Source of the DNA: Actinokineospora inagensis DSM 44258
GTDB lineage: Bacteria > Actinomycetota > Actinomycetes > Mycobacteriales > Pseudonocardiaceae
Assembly (NCBI RefSeq): GCF_000482865.1
Contig: NZ_KI519521.1
Location: 15,043 to 79,042, forward strand
Reading direction: 5' to 3'
Length of the DNA: 64,000 nucleotides
Shown: positions 1 through 8,574 of the stretch, in pieces
How positions within the stretch are numbered: the first letter of the stretch is position 1
How the letters are laid out: every line of letters starts with the position of its first letter
The notes under the pieces: generated by a model
Seen by the model: the letters and a program-made list of their open reading frames with translations, nothing else
Told to the model about the DNA's origin: nothing
Database searches by the model: none
Translations under genes and position numbers: made by a program

Positions 1-72
1 TTTATCTGGCGCCCGAGCGCCGGCGTCGCCGAAGGCGACCAGGCCGACCCCCGAGGCGCAGCCGAGGCCCAG
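1..72. repeat. Dispersed 71-72 bp repeat, left copy
   Basis: The first 72 bases match the reverse complement of 44222-44292. The first 50 bases are identical; after that there is one extra C and one A/C difference. The copy touches the window edge, so it may extend further left. At the other copy a 149-bp inverted-repeat element begins 9 bases beyond the equivalent end, so a similar element could lie just outside this window. No coding potential was recognised. The origin is unknown; it looks like a small non-coding mobile or recombinogenic repeat. Confidence 0.85.
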
Positions 73-88
73 TGCCCCCTCACACCAA

Positions 89-302
89 GATCAACCGAGA
101 ACAAAGCCCCCAAATACACAGCCTAAACGACCCCACCGACAAGATCGCCCAGCCGACCAAGAACCATGATCAACCAGCTCCAAAGCCCCCGAATACACAG
201 CCTAACCAAGCCCACCGACAAGATCCGCCCACCGACCGACAACCATGATCAACCCACCGCAAAGCCCCCCAAATACACAGCCTGGACAACCCCACCGACA
301 GT
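89..302. repeat. Tandem repeat, 79-bp period, about 2.7 copies
   Basis: Units begin at 89, 168 and 247, each with GATCAACC followed by AAAGCCCCC(G/A)AATACACAG and then CCCACCGACA. The spacing is exactly 79 bp twice. The third unit breaks off near 302 at a GTCCAGTGTGG sequence. The core AGCCCCCGAATnCnCAGCCTA also resembles the terminal arms of the elements at 19109-20244, which suggests a related repeat family. Together with the 72-bp repeat this fills the 413 bases before the first gene. No promoter was identified. Confidence 0.85.
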
Positions 303-413
303 CCAGTGTGGAGTCGACCCGCCCACCAGCGTCCGCCGTCCGATCACACCCCCCAAACTCCCTACCCACTAACACTTTCGGTGAGAAATCCATCACAGCC
401 CCCCTGCTACCCG

Positions 414-1436
414 ATGGTAGTTGACCACAGTGTCCCGGTGACCGTCATCGCATCGCGCCCTGGCCCCGTGGGCGCACGCCTGGTCGGCCTCGGCGCGCAC
501 CGTCCGGCCACCGCCGTGGGCAGCGCCGAGATCGCCGCTCGCTTCGGCCGTACCGGCGAGTGGATCCAGGAACGGACCGGCATCGTCTCCCGCCGTTTCG
601 CCCGCGCCGAGACCCTCGCCGCGATGGCAACCTCCGCCGGCACCCGTGCCCTCGCCCAAGCCGCCTGTACCCCCACCGACATCGACCTCGTCATCGCCGC
701 CACCTGCAGCGCCCGCAGCCCAGTCCCGGTCCGCGCCGCTGAAATCGCCAAGGAACTCGGCGCCACCACGGCAGCCGCCTTCGACCTCAACGCCGCCTGC
801 TCCGGCTTCTGCTACGCCATGGCCGTCGCCGCCGACACCATCCGCGCGGGCTCGGCCCGCCGCGTGCTCGTCGTCGGCACCGAACGCATGACCGAATGGG
901 TCGACCCCGCCGACCTGGGCACCTCGATCATCTTCGGCGACGGAGCGGGCGCCGCCGTCGTCGAGGCCGCCGACGAGCCCGGCATCGGCCCGGTCGTCTG
1001 GGGCAGCGACGGCGCGGAAGAGGCCGCCGAGCTGATCGAGATCCCGGTCGGTGGGCAGATGCGGATGCAGGGCCAGGCCGTGTTCCGCTGGGCCACCACC
1101 GAGGTCCACCTGATCGCCCGCCTCGCCTGCGAACGCGCCGGGGTCGACCCGTCCGAGCTGGCCGCGATCGTTCCGCACCAGGCGAACCTGCGGATCGTCG
1201 AGGCGCTGGCGCGCAAACTGGACGCTCCGAAGGCGACGATCGCCCGCGACATCGTCGAGTCCGGCAACACCTCCGCCGCCTCCATCCCGTTGGCGATGGA
1301 GCGGCTGCTGTCCGACCGCCTGGTCGACCCGGGCGGACTGGCCCTGCTGGTCGGTTTCGGAGCCGGGCTCACCTACGCGGCGCAGGTGGTCCGCTTCCCG
1401 AGCCGGGCTCACTGCACGACATCGCGGTACCAGTAA
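414..1436 (+). CDS. 3-oxoacyl-ACP synthase III (KAS III/FabH-like)
   Basis: Encodes about 340 residues of a thiolase-fold ketosynthase III, which condenses an acyl-CoA starter with malonyl-ACP in fatty-acid or secondary-metabolite initiation. The catalytic triad is visible: Cys129 in AACSGF, His255 in PHQAN and Asn285 in ESGNTS, with the usual 30-residue His-Asn spacing. An in-frame reading extends up to 306, but family homology starts only at about residue 18 (GARLVGLG), so I chose the ATG at 414. GTG at 438 or 468 is also possible, and no strong ribosome binding site decides it. The gene is solitary, with no other fatty-acid genes next to it. Its last 28 bases overlap the end of the convergent beta-glucosidase gene. 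Whether it is housekeeping FabH or a specialised starter-unit enzyme cannot be told. Confidence 0.9.
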   Translation: MVVDHSVPVTVIASRPGPVGARLVGLGAHRPATAVGSAEIAARFGRTGEWIQERTGIVSRRFARAETLAAMATSAGTRALAQAACTPTDIDLVIAATCSARSPVPVRAAEIAKELGATTAAAFDLNAACSGFCYAMAVAADTIRAGSARRVLVVGTERMTEWVDPADLGTSIIFGDGAGAAVVEAADEPGIGPVVWGSDGAEEAAELIEIPVGGQMRMQGQAVFRWATTEVHLIARLACERAGVDPSELAAIVPHQANLRIVEALARKLDAPKATIARDIVESGNTSAASIPLAMERLLSDRLVDPGGLALLVGFGAGLTYAAQVVRFPSRAHCTTSRYQ

Positions 1437-2725
1437 TAGGAATCCTTCGGCGTTCGCCGCTGGGTCGGATAGTCGATGTGGACCAAGCCGAACCGCTCCC
1501 GATATCCGGCCGCCCATTCGAAGTTGTCGGTCGCCGACCACGCGAAGTAACCGCGCACGTCCGCACCGGCGGCCATCGCCGCGGCCAGCGCGCGCAGGTG
1601 GCCGTCGTGGTAGGCGATCCGGTCCGGGTCGGCCACCCGGCCGTCCACCGGGTCCGGGTCGTGGTAGGAGCAGCCGCTTTCGGTGATGTACAGCGGCGGC
1701 AGCGCGTCCCCGTACCGGGCCCGGAAGGTCCCGATGATCTCGCTGAGCCCGTCCGGGACGACCGGCCAGCCGAAGTCGGTCATCGGGTACCCGTCGATCG
1801 GTTGGGGGGCGAACGGCAGGCCGGGGGGCAGCATGGAGCCTGCCGAGTCACCCGCGCCGACGAGGGTGGGTTGGTAGTAGTTGATGCCGAAGAAGTCCAG
1901 GGGTTCGGAGATCACCTTCAGGTCCGCGAGCACGGGTCCGGGCATGGCGGCGGCGAGTTCGGGGGCCGGGTATTCGCCGCGCAGGATCGGGTCGGCGAAC
2001 AGCCAATTGGCGAGGACGTCGTAGGTTTCGGCGGCCCCCGTGTCGACCTCGGACTGGGACGCGGGCCAGATCGGGCCGTGGTTGCCTGCGATCCCGATCC
2101 CGTCGCACCCGGCCGCGCGCAGTGCTTGGACGGCGAGGCCGTGGCCGAGCAGCAGGTGGTGGGCGACCGGCAGTGCGGCGAACCCCAACCCCTTACCCGG
2201 CGCGTGGACCTCCAGCGCGTACCCGTACATGGTCACGACGACCGGCTCGTTCAGCGGCATCCACAACTTGACCCGGTCGCCCAGCCGGGAGCCGACAACC
2301 GAGGCGTAGTCGGCGAACCGGGCGGCGGTGTCCCGGTTCAGCCACCCGCCCGCGTCCTCCAGGCTCTGCGGGGTGTCCCAGTGGAACAGTGTCACCGCGG
2401 GCGCGATCCCGGCCGCGCACAGTTCGTCGACCAGGCGGTCGTAGAAGTCCAGTCCCGAGCCGGACGAGATGACCCGCGGCCAGGCGACGGAGAACCGGTA
2501 GGCGCCGACGCCCAAGTCCTTCAGCAGGGCCACGTCCTCGCGGTACCGGTGGTAGTGGTCGGTCGCCACCGCGCCGGTGTCGCCGCCCGCGATCCGGCCG
2601 GGCTCGGCGCAGAAGGTGTCCCACACCGAGGGGACGCGACCGTCGGCGTCGACCGCGCCCTCGACCTGGTACGCGGCCGACGCCACACCCCACAGGAAGT
2701 CGGCGGGGAAACCGGGGAACGGCAT
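1409..2725 (-). CDS. Beta-glucosidase, glycoside hydrolase family 1
   Basis: A 438-residue GH1 enzyme that hydrolyses beta-linked glucosides or related disaccharides by the retaining mechanism. The N-terminus has FPADFLWGVASAAYQVEG, typical of GH1. The acid/base Glu160 lies in LNEP and the nucleophile Glu349 in YITESG. There is no signal peptide, so it is cytoplasmic. The reading frame stays open far upstream, but homology begins at the ATG at 2725, which has GGAG about 8 bases before it. It lies 8 bp downstream of the MFS transporter gene, so the two are very likely co-transcribed: sugar uptake followed by intracellular hydrolysis. No LacI-type regulator is adjacent. Confidence 0.95.
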   Translation of the reverse strand: MPFPGFPADFLWGVASAAYQVEGAVDADGRVPSVWDTFCAEPGRIAGGDTGAVATDHYHRYREDVALLKDLGVGAYRFSVAWPRVISSGSGLDFYDRLVDELCAAGIAPAVTLFHWDTPQSLEDAGGWLNRDTAARFADYASVVGSRLGDRVKLWMPLNEPVVVTMYGYALEVHAPGKGLGFAALPVAHHLLLGHGLAVQALRAAGCDGIGIAGNHGPIWPASQSEVDTGAAETYDVLANWLFADPILRGEYPAPELAAAMPGPVLADLKVISEPLDFFGINYYQPTLVGAGDSAGSMLPPGLPFAPQPIDGYPMTDFGWPVVPDGLSEIIGTFRARYGDALPPLYITESGCSYHDPDPVDGRVADPDRIAYHDGHLRALAAAMAAGADVRGYFAWSATDNFEWAAGYRERFGLVHIDYPTQRRTPKDSYYWYRDVVQ

Positions 2726-2733
2726 GGGGGCTC

Positions 2734-3888
2734 CTAACGAACCGAGCGGATGCGGAACACGAGCACGGCACCGGCCAGGCCGACCGCCGCGGCGAGCGCG
2801 TACAGCACGGGGTACCCACCCAGGTGCGCCACGACCGGCGCGGCCAGCACCGGCGCCAGCACCTGAGGCAGCGCGTTCGCGACGTTGATCACCCCGAGAT
2901 CCTTGCCCCGGTCGGCCGCGGTGGGCAACACCTGGGTGACGAGGGCGAAGTCCACCGAGGTGTAGGCGCCGAACCCGATGCCGAGCACGACGGCCGCGCA
3001 CACCGCCCCGGTCCAGGTCGGCCACCCCGCCAGCAGCGCCGCCGCCACCGACATGACCACCCCGGACCCGCACACGAACACCCGGCGCCGCCCCACCCGG
3101 TCCGACCACACGCCACCCACCAGCACCGTGGCCAGCAACGCGACGGCGTAGACCGCGGTCAGCACGAACACCCCGCCCGCCGGGTCCGCGACCCGCACCC
3201 GGTCCTTGAGGTAGTAGAGCAGGTACAGCAGCGCCAGCGCGTTGCCCAGGTTCATCAGGAACCGGGTCGCCCACGCCCACAGGAAGTCCGGCGTCGGCCG
3301 GGACCGGGTCCCCGTGCCCCGCGCGGGCACGTCGTCCCGGTTGACCAGGAAGAACGGGATCGGCCCGAGGACAACGAACACGGCGCACGCGAGGTATCCA
3401 CTCAGGACAGTCCCGCCGACCAGCGCCAGCCCGGTTCCGGCCATGATCCCGACCGTCTGGGCCAGACCGAACCAGCCGCCGACCGTCCCCCGGCGCTCGG
3501 GCGGCACCTGGTCCGGGATCACCGCGCTCAACGCCGCGAACGGCGCGTTCAGCGCGACCTGGGTGACCGACCAGCCGACCACCATCATCGCGGTGGAAGT
3601 GGCCGTGGCCAACAGGACCAGCCCACCCGCGCCCGCCACAGCGCCCCACAGCACCCACGGCGTCCGCCGCCGCGACCGGTCCGACAGCGCGCCCCACACC
3701 GGGTTCGCCACCATCGAACACGCCGCGCCGACCGCCGCCACCACGGCCAGCACGGACTCCTTGGACGCGGGGGACAGCGCGTCGGCCTGCCTGGCCAACA
3801 GGATCTGCAGCGGCCCGTACCAGCCGACGAACACCGCCGCCGTCGCCAGGCTGAATCCGGCGACCCACCGACCACCCGGCCCGCCCAC
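2734..3888 (-). CDS. MFS transporter, probable sugar permease
   Basis: About 384 residues with roughly 12 hydrophobic segments and MFS loop signatures: a GALSDRSRRR-like motif after TM2 and SDRVGRRRVF after TM8. The frame remains open to a TTG at 3927, but the GTG at 3888 has a well-placed GGGAGG (about 3892-3897) and is the better start. It lies upstream of and close to the GH1 beta-glucosidase, so I infer that it imports a beta-glucoside or disaccharide for that enzyme. The family alone does not establish the substrate. Confidence 0.88.
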   Translation of the reverse strand: MGGPGGRWVAGFSLATAAVFVGWYGPLQILLARQADALSPASKESVLAVVAAVGAACSMVANPVWGALSDRSRRRTPWVLWGAVAGAGGLVLLATATSTAMMVVGWSVTQVALNAPFAALSAVIPDQVPPERRGTVGGWFGLAQTVGIMAGTGLALVGGTVLSGYLACAVFVVLGPIPFFLVNRDDVPARGTGTRSRPTPDFLWAWATRFLMNLGNALALLYLLYYLKDRVRVADPAGGVFVLTAVYAVALLATVLVGGVWSDRVGRRRVFVCGSGVVMSVAAALLAGWPTWTGAVCAAVVLGIGFGAYTSVDFALVTQVLPTAADRGKDLGVINVANALPQVLAPVLAAPVVAHLGGYPVLYALAAAVGLAGAVLVFRIRSVR

Positions 3889-3998
3889 TTGACCTCCCGG
3901 ACGACCCGGACGTTGAAACCCGAACAAGAATCGGTGTTCGGGGTAGACCGGTCAAGAAGGGCGTTCGGGGGTCAAGCCCCGCCGGTCAGGCCCGCTGA

Positions 3999-5210
3999 TC
4001 AGGCCGTGCTCGGGTCGAACTCGCTCGGGCGGTCGCGCAGGCCGAGCAACCACTGCACGGCCTGCTCGCAGCGGGCCGCCGCGAAGCCGTCGCCGAAGGG
4101 GTTGACCGCGGGCGCCACCGAACGGCGTTCCACGTGGGTGAGCACCAGCTTCTCCGCCGTGCGGGCCACCACCGCCCGGTCCGCGCCCGCCGTCCACGGG
4201 TAGCCCGGCGCGCACGGCTCCGCCCAGGTCCCCGGCTCGCCGCCCACCAGCAGCACCGGCACCCCGAAGCTCGGCGCCTGCTCGGCCAGGGTCGTCGAGT
4301 CCGTCACCACCGCGGCCGACACCGACAGCAGGCACACCAACTCCGGCTGCGGCAGCGGGTCGGTGATCGTCACCCGCACCAGCCTGCCCAGCATGTCGTA
4401 GGCGAGGTGGCGCAGCGGGCCGCGGGCGACCGGCAGCACGACCTCCAGGTCCGGGCAGGCCAACACCAGGTCCGCGATCCCGTGCAGCACCTGCGCCGCG
4501 CGCCCGTCCGGCCAGTGGCCGTCGGCCAGCACGACCGGGCACAACCGGACCTCGCCCGCCACCACCGCGTTCTCCACGGCCTGCACCCGGTCGTCGCGGT
4601 GCCGGACGTAGCGGTCCAGCGCGTCGAACCCGGCGTCGACGGCGGTGCTGCCGACGGTCACCACCTTCGGGCCGCCGTGGCACTCGTCGACCAGGTTCGC
4701 CGAGGCGCCCGGGGTGGCGGCCAGGTGCAGCGACGACACCTGCGCGATCAACCGGCGGTGCCCCTCTTGCGGGAACGGGGCAGTGAGGTCGAACGAGCGG
4801 ACGCCCGCGTCCAGGTGCACCACCGGCACCCTCCGCCAGAACGCCGCCATCGCCGCCGCGAACGCCGTCGCCGAGTCGCCCTGCACCACCACCGCGGCAG
4901 GCGGCCGGTCGACGAACGCGTGGTCGAGGCCCGCCAACAACTGCGCGGCGGCGCGGGAGGTCGCCAGGCCGTCGCGGGCCAACTCGACCAGCACGTCGGT
5001 GGCCAGGCCGTACCCGGAGAGCACCTCGGTGGCCGCGCGGGCGTCGTCACCGCAGGCCAGCAGCACCGGCCGGACCCGCCTGCGGGCCCGCATCGCGGCC
5101 GCCAGCGGAGCCAACTTCACCGCGGCGGCGGCGTCCCCGGCGACCAGGCACACCTCGGGGGCGCACCCGGGCGCGGCCGGAGAAGGCAACGGCACCAACG
5201 TGTTCGGCAC
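3999..5210 (-). CDS. UDP-N-acetylglucosamine 2-epimerase-like protein (WecB superfamily)
   Basis: A 403-residue protein with the GT-B-like fold of UDP-GlcNAc 2-epimerases, which interconvert UDP-GlcNAc and UDP-ManNAc. Family landmarks are VVVQGDSATAFAAA, VVHLDAGVRS, PFPQEGHRRLI and, near the C-terminus, VTDSTTLAEQAPSFGVPVLL. Several canonical active-site positions differ: the usual HxEAGLR is HLDAGVR, PEE is PQE, and the normal HRREN loop is replaced by LADGHWPD. It may therefore have shifted specificity or be catalytically impaired. The start is GTG at 5210 with GGAAGGGG upstream. No other nucleotide-sugar genes adjoin it. Confidence 0.8.
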   Translation of the reverse strand: MPNTLVPLPSPAAPGCAPEVCLVAGDAAAAVKLAPLAAAMRARRRVRPVLLACGDDARAATEVLSGYGLATDVLVELARDGLATSRAAAQLLAGLDHAFVDRPPAAVVVQGDSATAFAAAMAAFWRRVPVVHLDAGVRSFDLTAPFPQEGHRRLIAQVSSLHLAATPGASANLVDECHGGPKVVTVGSTAVDAGFDALDRYVRHRDDRVQAVENAVVAGEVRLCPVVLADGHWPDGRAAQVLHGIADLVLACPDLEVVLPVARGPLRHLAYDMLGRLVRVTITDPLPQPELVCLLSVSAAVVTDSTTLAEQAPSFGVPVLLVGGEPGTWAEPCAPGYPWTAGADRAVVARTAEKLVLTHVERRSVAPAVNPFGDGFAAARCEQAVQWLLGLRDRPSEFDPSTA

Positions 5211-5679
5211 GGCGCCCCTTCCGCTCCCACGGCGGACACCCCCACTCGCGTCCGGCGTTCCCTGCCTGCGGTATAGCGATGGACGCCGGGAACGTTACCG
5301 ACCGTGGTCGCGCCAATCGCCTCCGACACGCCCGCCCGAACGGGCACGTTCCGGCTGGTGAAGTCCGCCTACGAGACACTGCCCGACCCCGGCGAACCCC
5401 CGGGCACGCGCCCGCCAACGGGATCGGCGTGGCCCCGGTCGTCCTGGCCGTGCCGTTGCTCCTGCCGAAACGGCTGCCACCGGTATCGCAGGCGAGTTGG
5501 CTGGGGCTGACCGCGGTCGCGGTACGGTGCGGGCGGCTGTACGCGGCTGCGGTGAAGGCGCGACGGGCCGCGCAGGAAGAACTCAGTGAGCGCACCTCGG
5601 CGTCGCCGACGTCGAACCGGTGGGCGAGCGGCCGACCGCGGACATGCCGATCACCAACCTGGGCCGCCCGAACGGGGGC
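5211..5679. other. Non-coding gap with possible decayed coding fragment
   Basis: There are 469 bp between the divergently placed epimerase start and the response-regulator end. On the plus strand at about 5424-5590 a short frame reads VAPVVLAVPLLLPKRLPP and continues into an Ala/Arg-rich helix. It looks protein-like, but it has no credible start, frame continuity or recognised family. It may be a gene remnant or chance GC-rich coding. No promoter or repeat was recognised. Confidence 0.35.
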
Positions 5680-6339
5680 TCAGAGCTGCCGGTCGGGTGC
5701 CATTCCGCGCTGCAGGCGGGTCGCGTAGACGGCGGCCTCGGTGCGCCGGTCGAAGCCGAGCTTGTGCAGCAGGGTCGACACGTAGTTCTTCACCGTCTTC
5801 TCCGCCAGGTACAGCGCCCCCGCGATCTGCCGGTTGGTCATCCCCTCGGCGATCAGGTCCAGGATCTTGCGCTCCTGCGGGCTCAGCGTCGCGTACCGCG
5901 GGTCTTCCACCCGACCGGCGCGCAGCCGGTCCAGCACGGTCGCGGTCACCCCGGCGTCCAGCAGCGACCCGCCCTCGGCCAGGGTGCGCACCGCCGACAC
6001 GAGGTCGTCCCCGCTGACCTGCTTGAGCATGTACCCGGCCGCCCCGGCCATGATCGCCCCGAACAGCGCCTCGTCGTCGGAGAACGAGGTCAGCATCAGG
6101 CACGCGGGCGGCGGCTCGACCGACGAGCGCACGTCCCGGCACACCGACACGCCCTCGCCGTCGGGCAGCCGCACGTCCAGGATGGCCACCCGGGGCCGCA
6201 CCGCCGGGATCCGGGCCAGTGCCTGCGCCGCGGTCGCCGCCTCGCCGACCACCTCGATGTCCGGCTCGACCTCCAGCAACTGGCGCAGCCCCCGGCGGAC
6301 GACCTCGTGGTCGTCGAGCACGAACACGGAAATGCTCAT
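5680..6339 (-). CDS. NarL/LuxR-family response regulator (DevR/DosR-like)
   Basis: A 219-residue regulator. The N-terminal receiver domain (about 1-120) has the acidic pair DD9-10, the phospho-acceptor Asp55 in ILDVRLPDG, and Lys in the MLKQV segment. The C-terminal LuxR helix-turn-helix (about 150-210) contains LSPQERKILDLIAEGMTNRQIA and TVKNYVS. The ATG at 6339 overlaps the kinase stop by 4 bp, so the pair is translationally coupled. Its similarity to mycobacterial DevR and the partner's double-GAF architecture suggest a hypoxia/NO/redox dormancy response, but that is inferred from family. Confidence 0.92.
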   Translation of the reverse strand: MSISVFVLDDHEVVRRGLRQLLEVEPDIEVVGEAATAAQALARIPAVRPRVAILDVRLPDGEGVSVCRDVRSSVEPPPACLMLTSFSDDEALFGAIMAGAAGYMLKQVSGDDLVSAVRTLAEGGSLLDAGVTATVLDRLRAGRVEDPRYATLSPQERKILDLIAEGMTNRQIAGALYLAEKTVKNYVSTLLHKLGFDRRTEAAVYATRLQRGMAPDRQL

Positions 6340-8129
6340 CCACGCGCCTCCTGGCCTCGTGTCGCCGACCCGGGGCGGGCCGGCAACGGCACGTCCCAGT
6401 CGACCCTGGTCCCGCCCACCGCGGGCGAGTCGATCACGCAGTCACCGTCCCAGCGGCGGGCCCGCTGGACCATGTTCGCCAGGCCACCGCGGTGGCCGAC
6501 CTCCTCGGGCAGCCCGCGCCCGTCGTCCTGCACCAGCAACCGCAGCCGCCGCGCGTGCCGGTCCACCGACACGGTCAGCGCCACCGACCCGCCCCTGGCG
6601 TGCCGGACCACGTTCGACAGAGCTTCCCGCAGGGTGGCGATCAGGTCGAGCGCCACGTCCGCGGGCACCACCGAGTCCAGCGGCCCCTCCAGCCGGACCG
6701 TCGGCTCGAAGCCCAGCGCGACGCTCGCCTCGGAGATCACCCGCAGCACCTCGCCGCGCAGGCTGTACGGGCCGCCCGCGGGCTGCTGCAGGGAGAAGAT
6801 GCTGCGCCGGATCTCCCGGATGGTCTGGTCGATCTCGGCGACGAACCCGCTCAGCCGCCGCGCCGCGTCCTCCGGGGCGCGCTTGAGGCCCTGCAGCCCG
6901 AGCCCGAGCGCGAACAGCCGCTGGATCACCAGGTCGTGCAGGTCGCGGGCGATCCGGTCGCGCTCCTCGAACAGCGCCAGCCGCTGCCGGTCCTGCTGCG
7001 CCTCGGCGAACTCGATGGCCAGCGCGGCGTGCGCGCCGTAGTCGATGACCATCCGCAGGTCGTCCTCGTCGAACCGGGTGCCGCCCTCCTCGCGGGCCAC
7101 CATCAGCACCCCGTTCGGCCGGGCGCCCGCGATCAGCGGCACGAACAGCGCGGGCCCGAGCGCGTTGATGCCGGGCGGCAACTGCTGGAAGGTGGACAGC
7201 GACCGGGTCAGCGTCGCCTCGGCCACCTCGGTCATCATCCTGGCCCGACCGGTGCCGTGCACGTCACCGGTGAGGCTGTCCCGGATGGACATCTGTTCAC
7301 CGGTCAACTCCTTGGCCATCAAGCCGTCCACCGCGGCCAGCCGCAGGTGCTCGCCGTCGTCGGGCACCGCCACGAAGCCGAACACCGCGCCCGCGGTCTC
7401 CCTGGCCCGGCGCACCAGCAGGTCGTAGCCCTCGGCGGCGGTCGCGCTGGTCCGCAGCACGGCGGTGACCTCGGTGGTGGCGCGCAGCCAGCGCTCCCGC
7501 CGGTGGCTGCGGTCGAAGTGGCGGGCGTTCTCCACCGCCATCCCGGCCGCCGCCGCCAACGCCACCACCACGTCCTCATCCTCCTGGGTGAACGCCCGCC
7601 CGTCGACCTTCTCGGTCAGGTACAGGTTGCCGAACACCTCACCGCGCACCCGGATCGGCACCCCGAGGAACGACCCCATCGCCGGGTGGTGCGCCGGGAA
7701 CCCCGCGGTGTCCGGGTGCTCGGCCAGGTCGGTGACGCGCAGCGGCTCCGGGTTCTTGATCACCAGGCCGAGCACGCCCTTGCCGACCGGCGGCGCGCCG
7801 ATCACCGCCCCGTCCCCTTCGGCCAGTCCGGTGTGGGTGAACTCGACCAGGTGGCCGTCCTGCCCGAGCACCCCCAGCGCGCCGTAGCGCGCCCCGGCCA
7901 ATTCACAGCCCGCGGTCACGATGCGGCGCAGCACGTCCGGCAGGGAGAGGTCGCTCGCCACCGAGAGCACCGCGTCCAGCAGGTGGCGCATCCGCTCCTG
8001 GGACACCTCGGCCGCCGCGGCCCGGTCGACCAGCCCGCGGAACAGGTTGGCCCGGTGCGGGTGCGGGTCGGCCTGCCCGGTCGCGGCCCCGTCCGGGCTG
8101 CCCGCACCAGCCTCCACCACGGTGTTCAC
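6336..8129 (-). CDS. GAF-domain sensor histidine kinase (DevS/DosT-like)
   Basis: About 597 residues. Two GAF domains (about 60-200 and 225-375) are followed by a HisKA_3 dimerisation region with the phospho-accepting His in ERDRIARDLHDLVIQRLF and a C-terminal HATPase with VQDDGRGLPEE and a GG(L)ANM box. There are no membrane spans, so it is a cytosolic sensor. In mycobacterial DevS/DosT the first GAF binds heme through a His; whether this protein binds heme is not established here. The GTG at 8129 has GGGAAAGAG upstream and is preferred over the longer open frame to 8255. It is the first gene of the kinase-regulator pair. Confidence 0.9.
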   Translation of the reverse strand: MNTVVEAGAGSPDGAATGQADPHPHRANLFRGLVDRAAAAEVSQERMRHLLDAVLSVASDLSLPDVLRRIVTAGCELAGARYGALGVLGQDGHLVEFTHTGLAEGDGAVIGAPPVGKGVLGLVIKNPEPLRVTDLAEHPDTAGFPAHHPAMGSFLGVPIRVRGEVFGNLYLTEKVDGRAFTQEDEDVVVALAAAAGMAVENARHFDRSHRRERWLRATTEVTAVLRTSATAAEGYDLLVRRARETAGAVFGFVAVPDDGEHLRLAAVDGLMAKELTGEQMSIRDSLTGDVHGTGRARMMTEVAEATLTRSLSTFQQLPPGINALGPALFVPLIAGARPNGVLMVAREEGGTRFDEDDLRMVIDYGAHAALAIEFAEAQQDRQRLALFEERDRIARDLHDLVIQRLFALGLGLQGLKRAPEDAARRLSGFVAEIDQTIREIRRSIFSLQQPAGGPYSLRGEVLRVISEASVALGFEPTVRLEGPLDSVVPADVALDLIATLREALSNVVRHARGGSVALTVSVDRHARRLRLLVQDDGRGLPEEVGHRGGLANMVQRARRWDGDCVIDSPAVGGTRVDWDVPLPARPGSATRGQEARG

Positions 8130-8574
8130 CGCTCTTTCCCGTGTCCCTTGTGCGCACACCCCCGGGGGCCGGGTGACCGGCGCCCGCCCGCGACGGCTCG
8201 CCGGGGAATTGCTCGGGTGTGATCGGTGCGTTGAGCGTCCACGACATTCGCGCACCGCGCAAGGGCGCGTCCCGACCGGCCGGGATGATGCCCCCGAATT
8301 GACCAGTCGTGTTGCCCCCTCGCCCGGTCCGGGGGTGGTTGGTGACCTTATGGCTCAGCGCGGCCGTCATGATCACCCGCTGTCGCCTGCCCCGGCCGGG
8401 GCGTGCCGATCCGGCTCCGCCCACGGGGGCGACCGCCGCCCGGACGTCCGCACCGGCGATCCCGGTCCGTGACCACCGATACACGCGGCTGATGACCTGT
8501 TCGGTGCAAATGGCATGGCGGATTCCCGCGCGCGTTTTATCCCGAATCGGCGAGCGCATTGTTGAAATGGGAAC
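8130..8574. other. Intergenic stretch upstream of the sensor kinase
   Basis: These 445 bp lie between the end of the histidine-phosphatase gene and the start of the sensor kinase, both on the minus strand. The stretch must hold the terminator of the former and the promoter of the latter. A weak GC hairpin is possible at about 8315-8335. I could not identify a clear DevR-box palindrome, repeat or small gene. Confidence 0.4.

Noticed and set aside
896-2737. 613-codon open frame across KAS III and beta-glucosidase
   Set aside because: It crosses two well-supported genes in other frames and shows only repeated Arg/Gly/Val text.
2734-3927. TTG start at 3927 for the MFS gene
   Set aside because: The GTG at 3888 has a well-placed GGGAGG and leaves the N-terminal membrane segment intact; the extra residues are not family-like.
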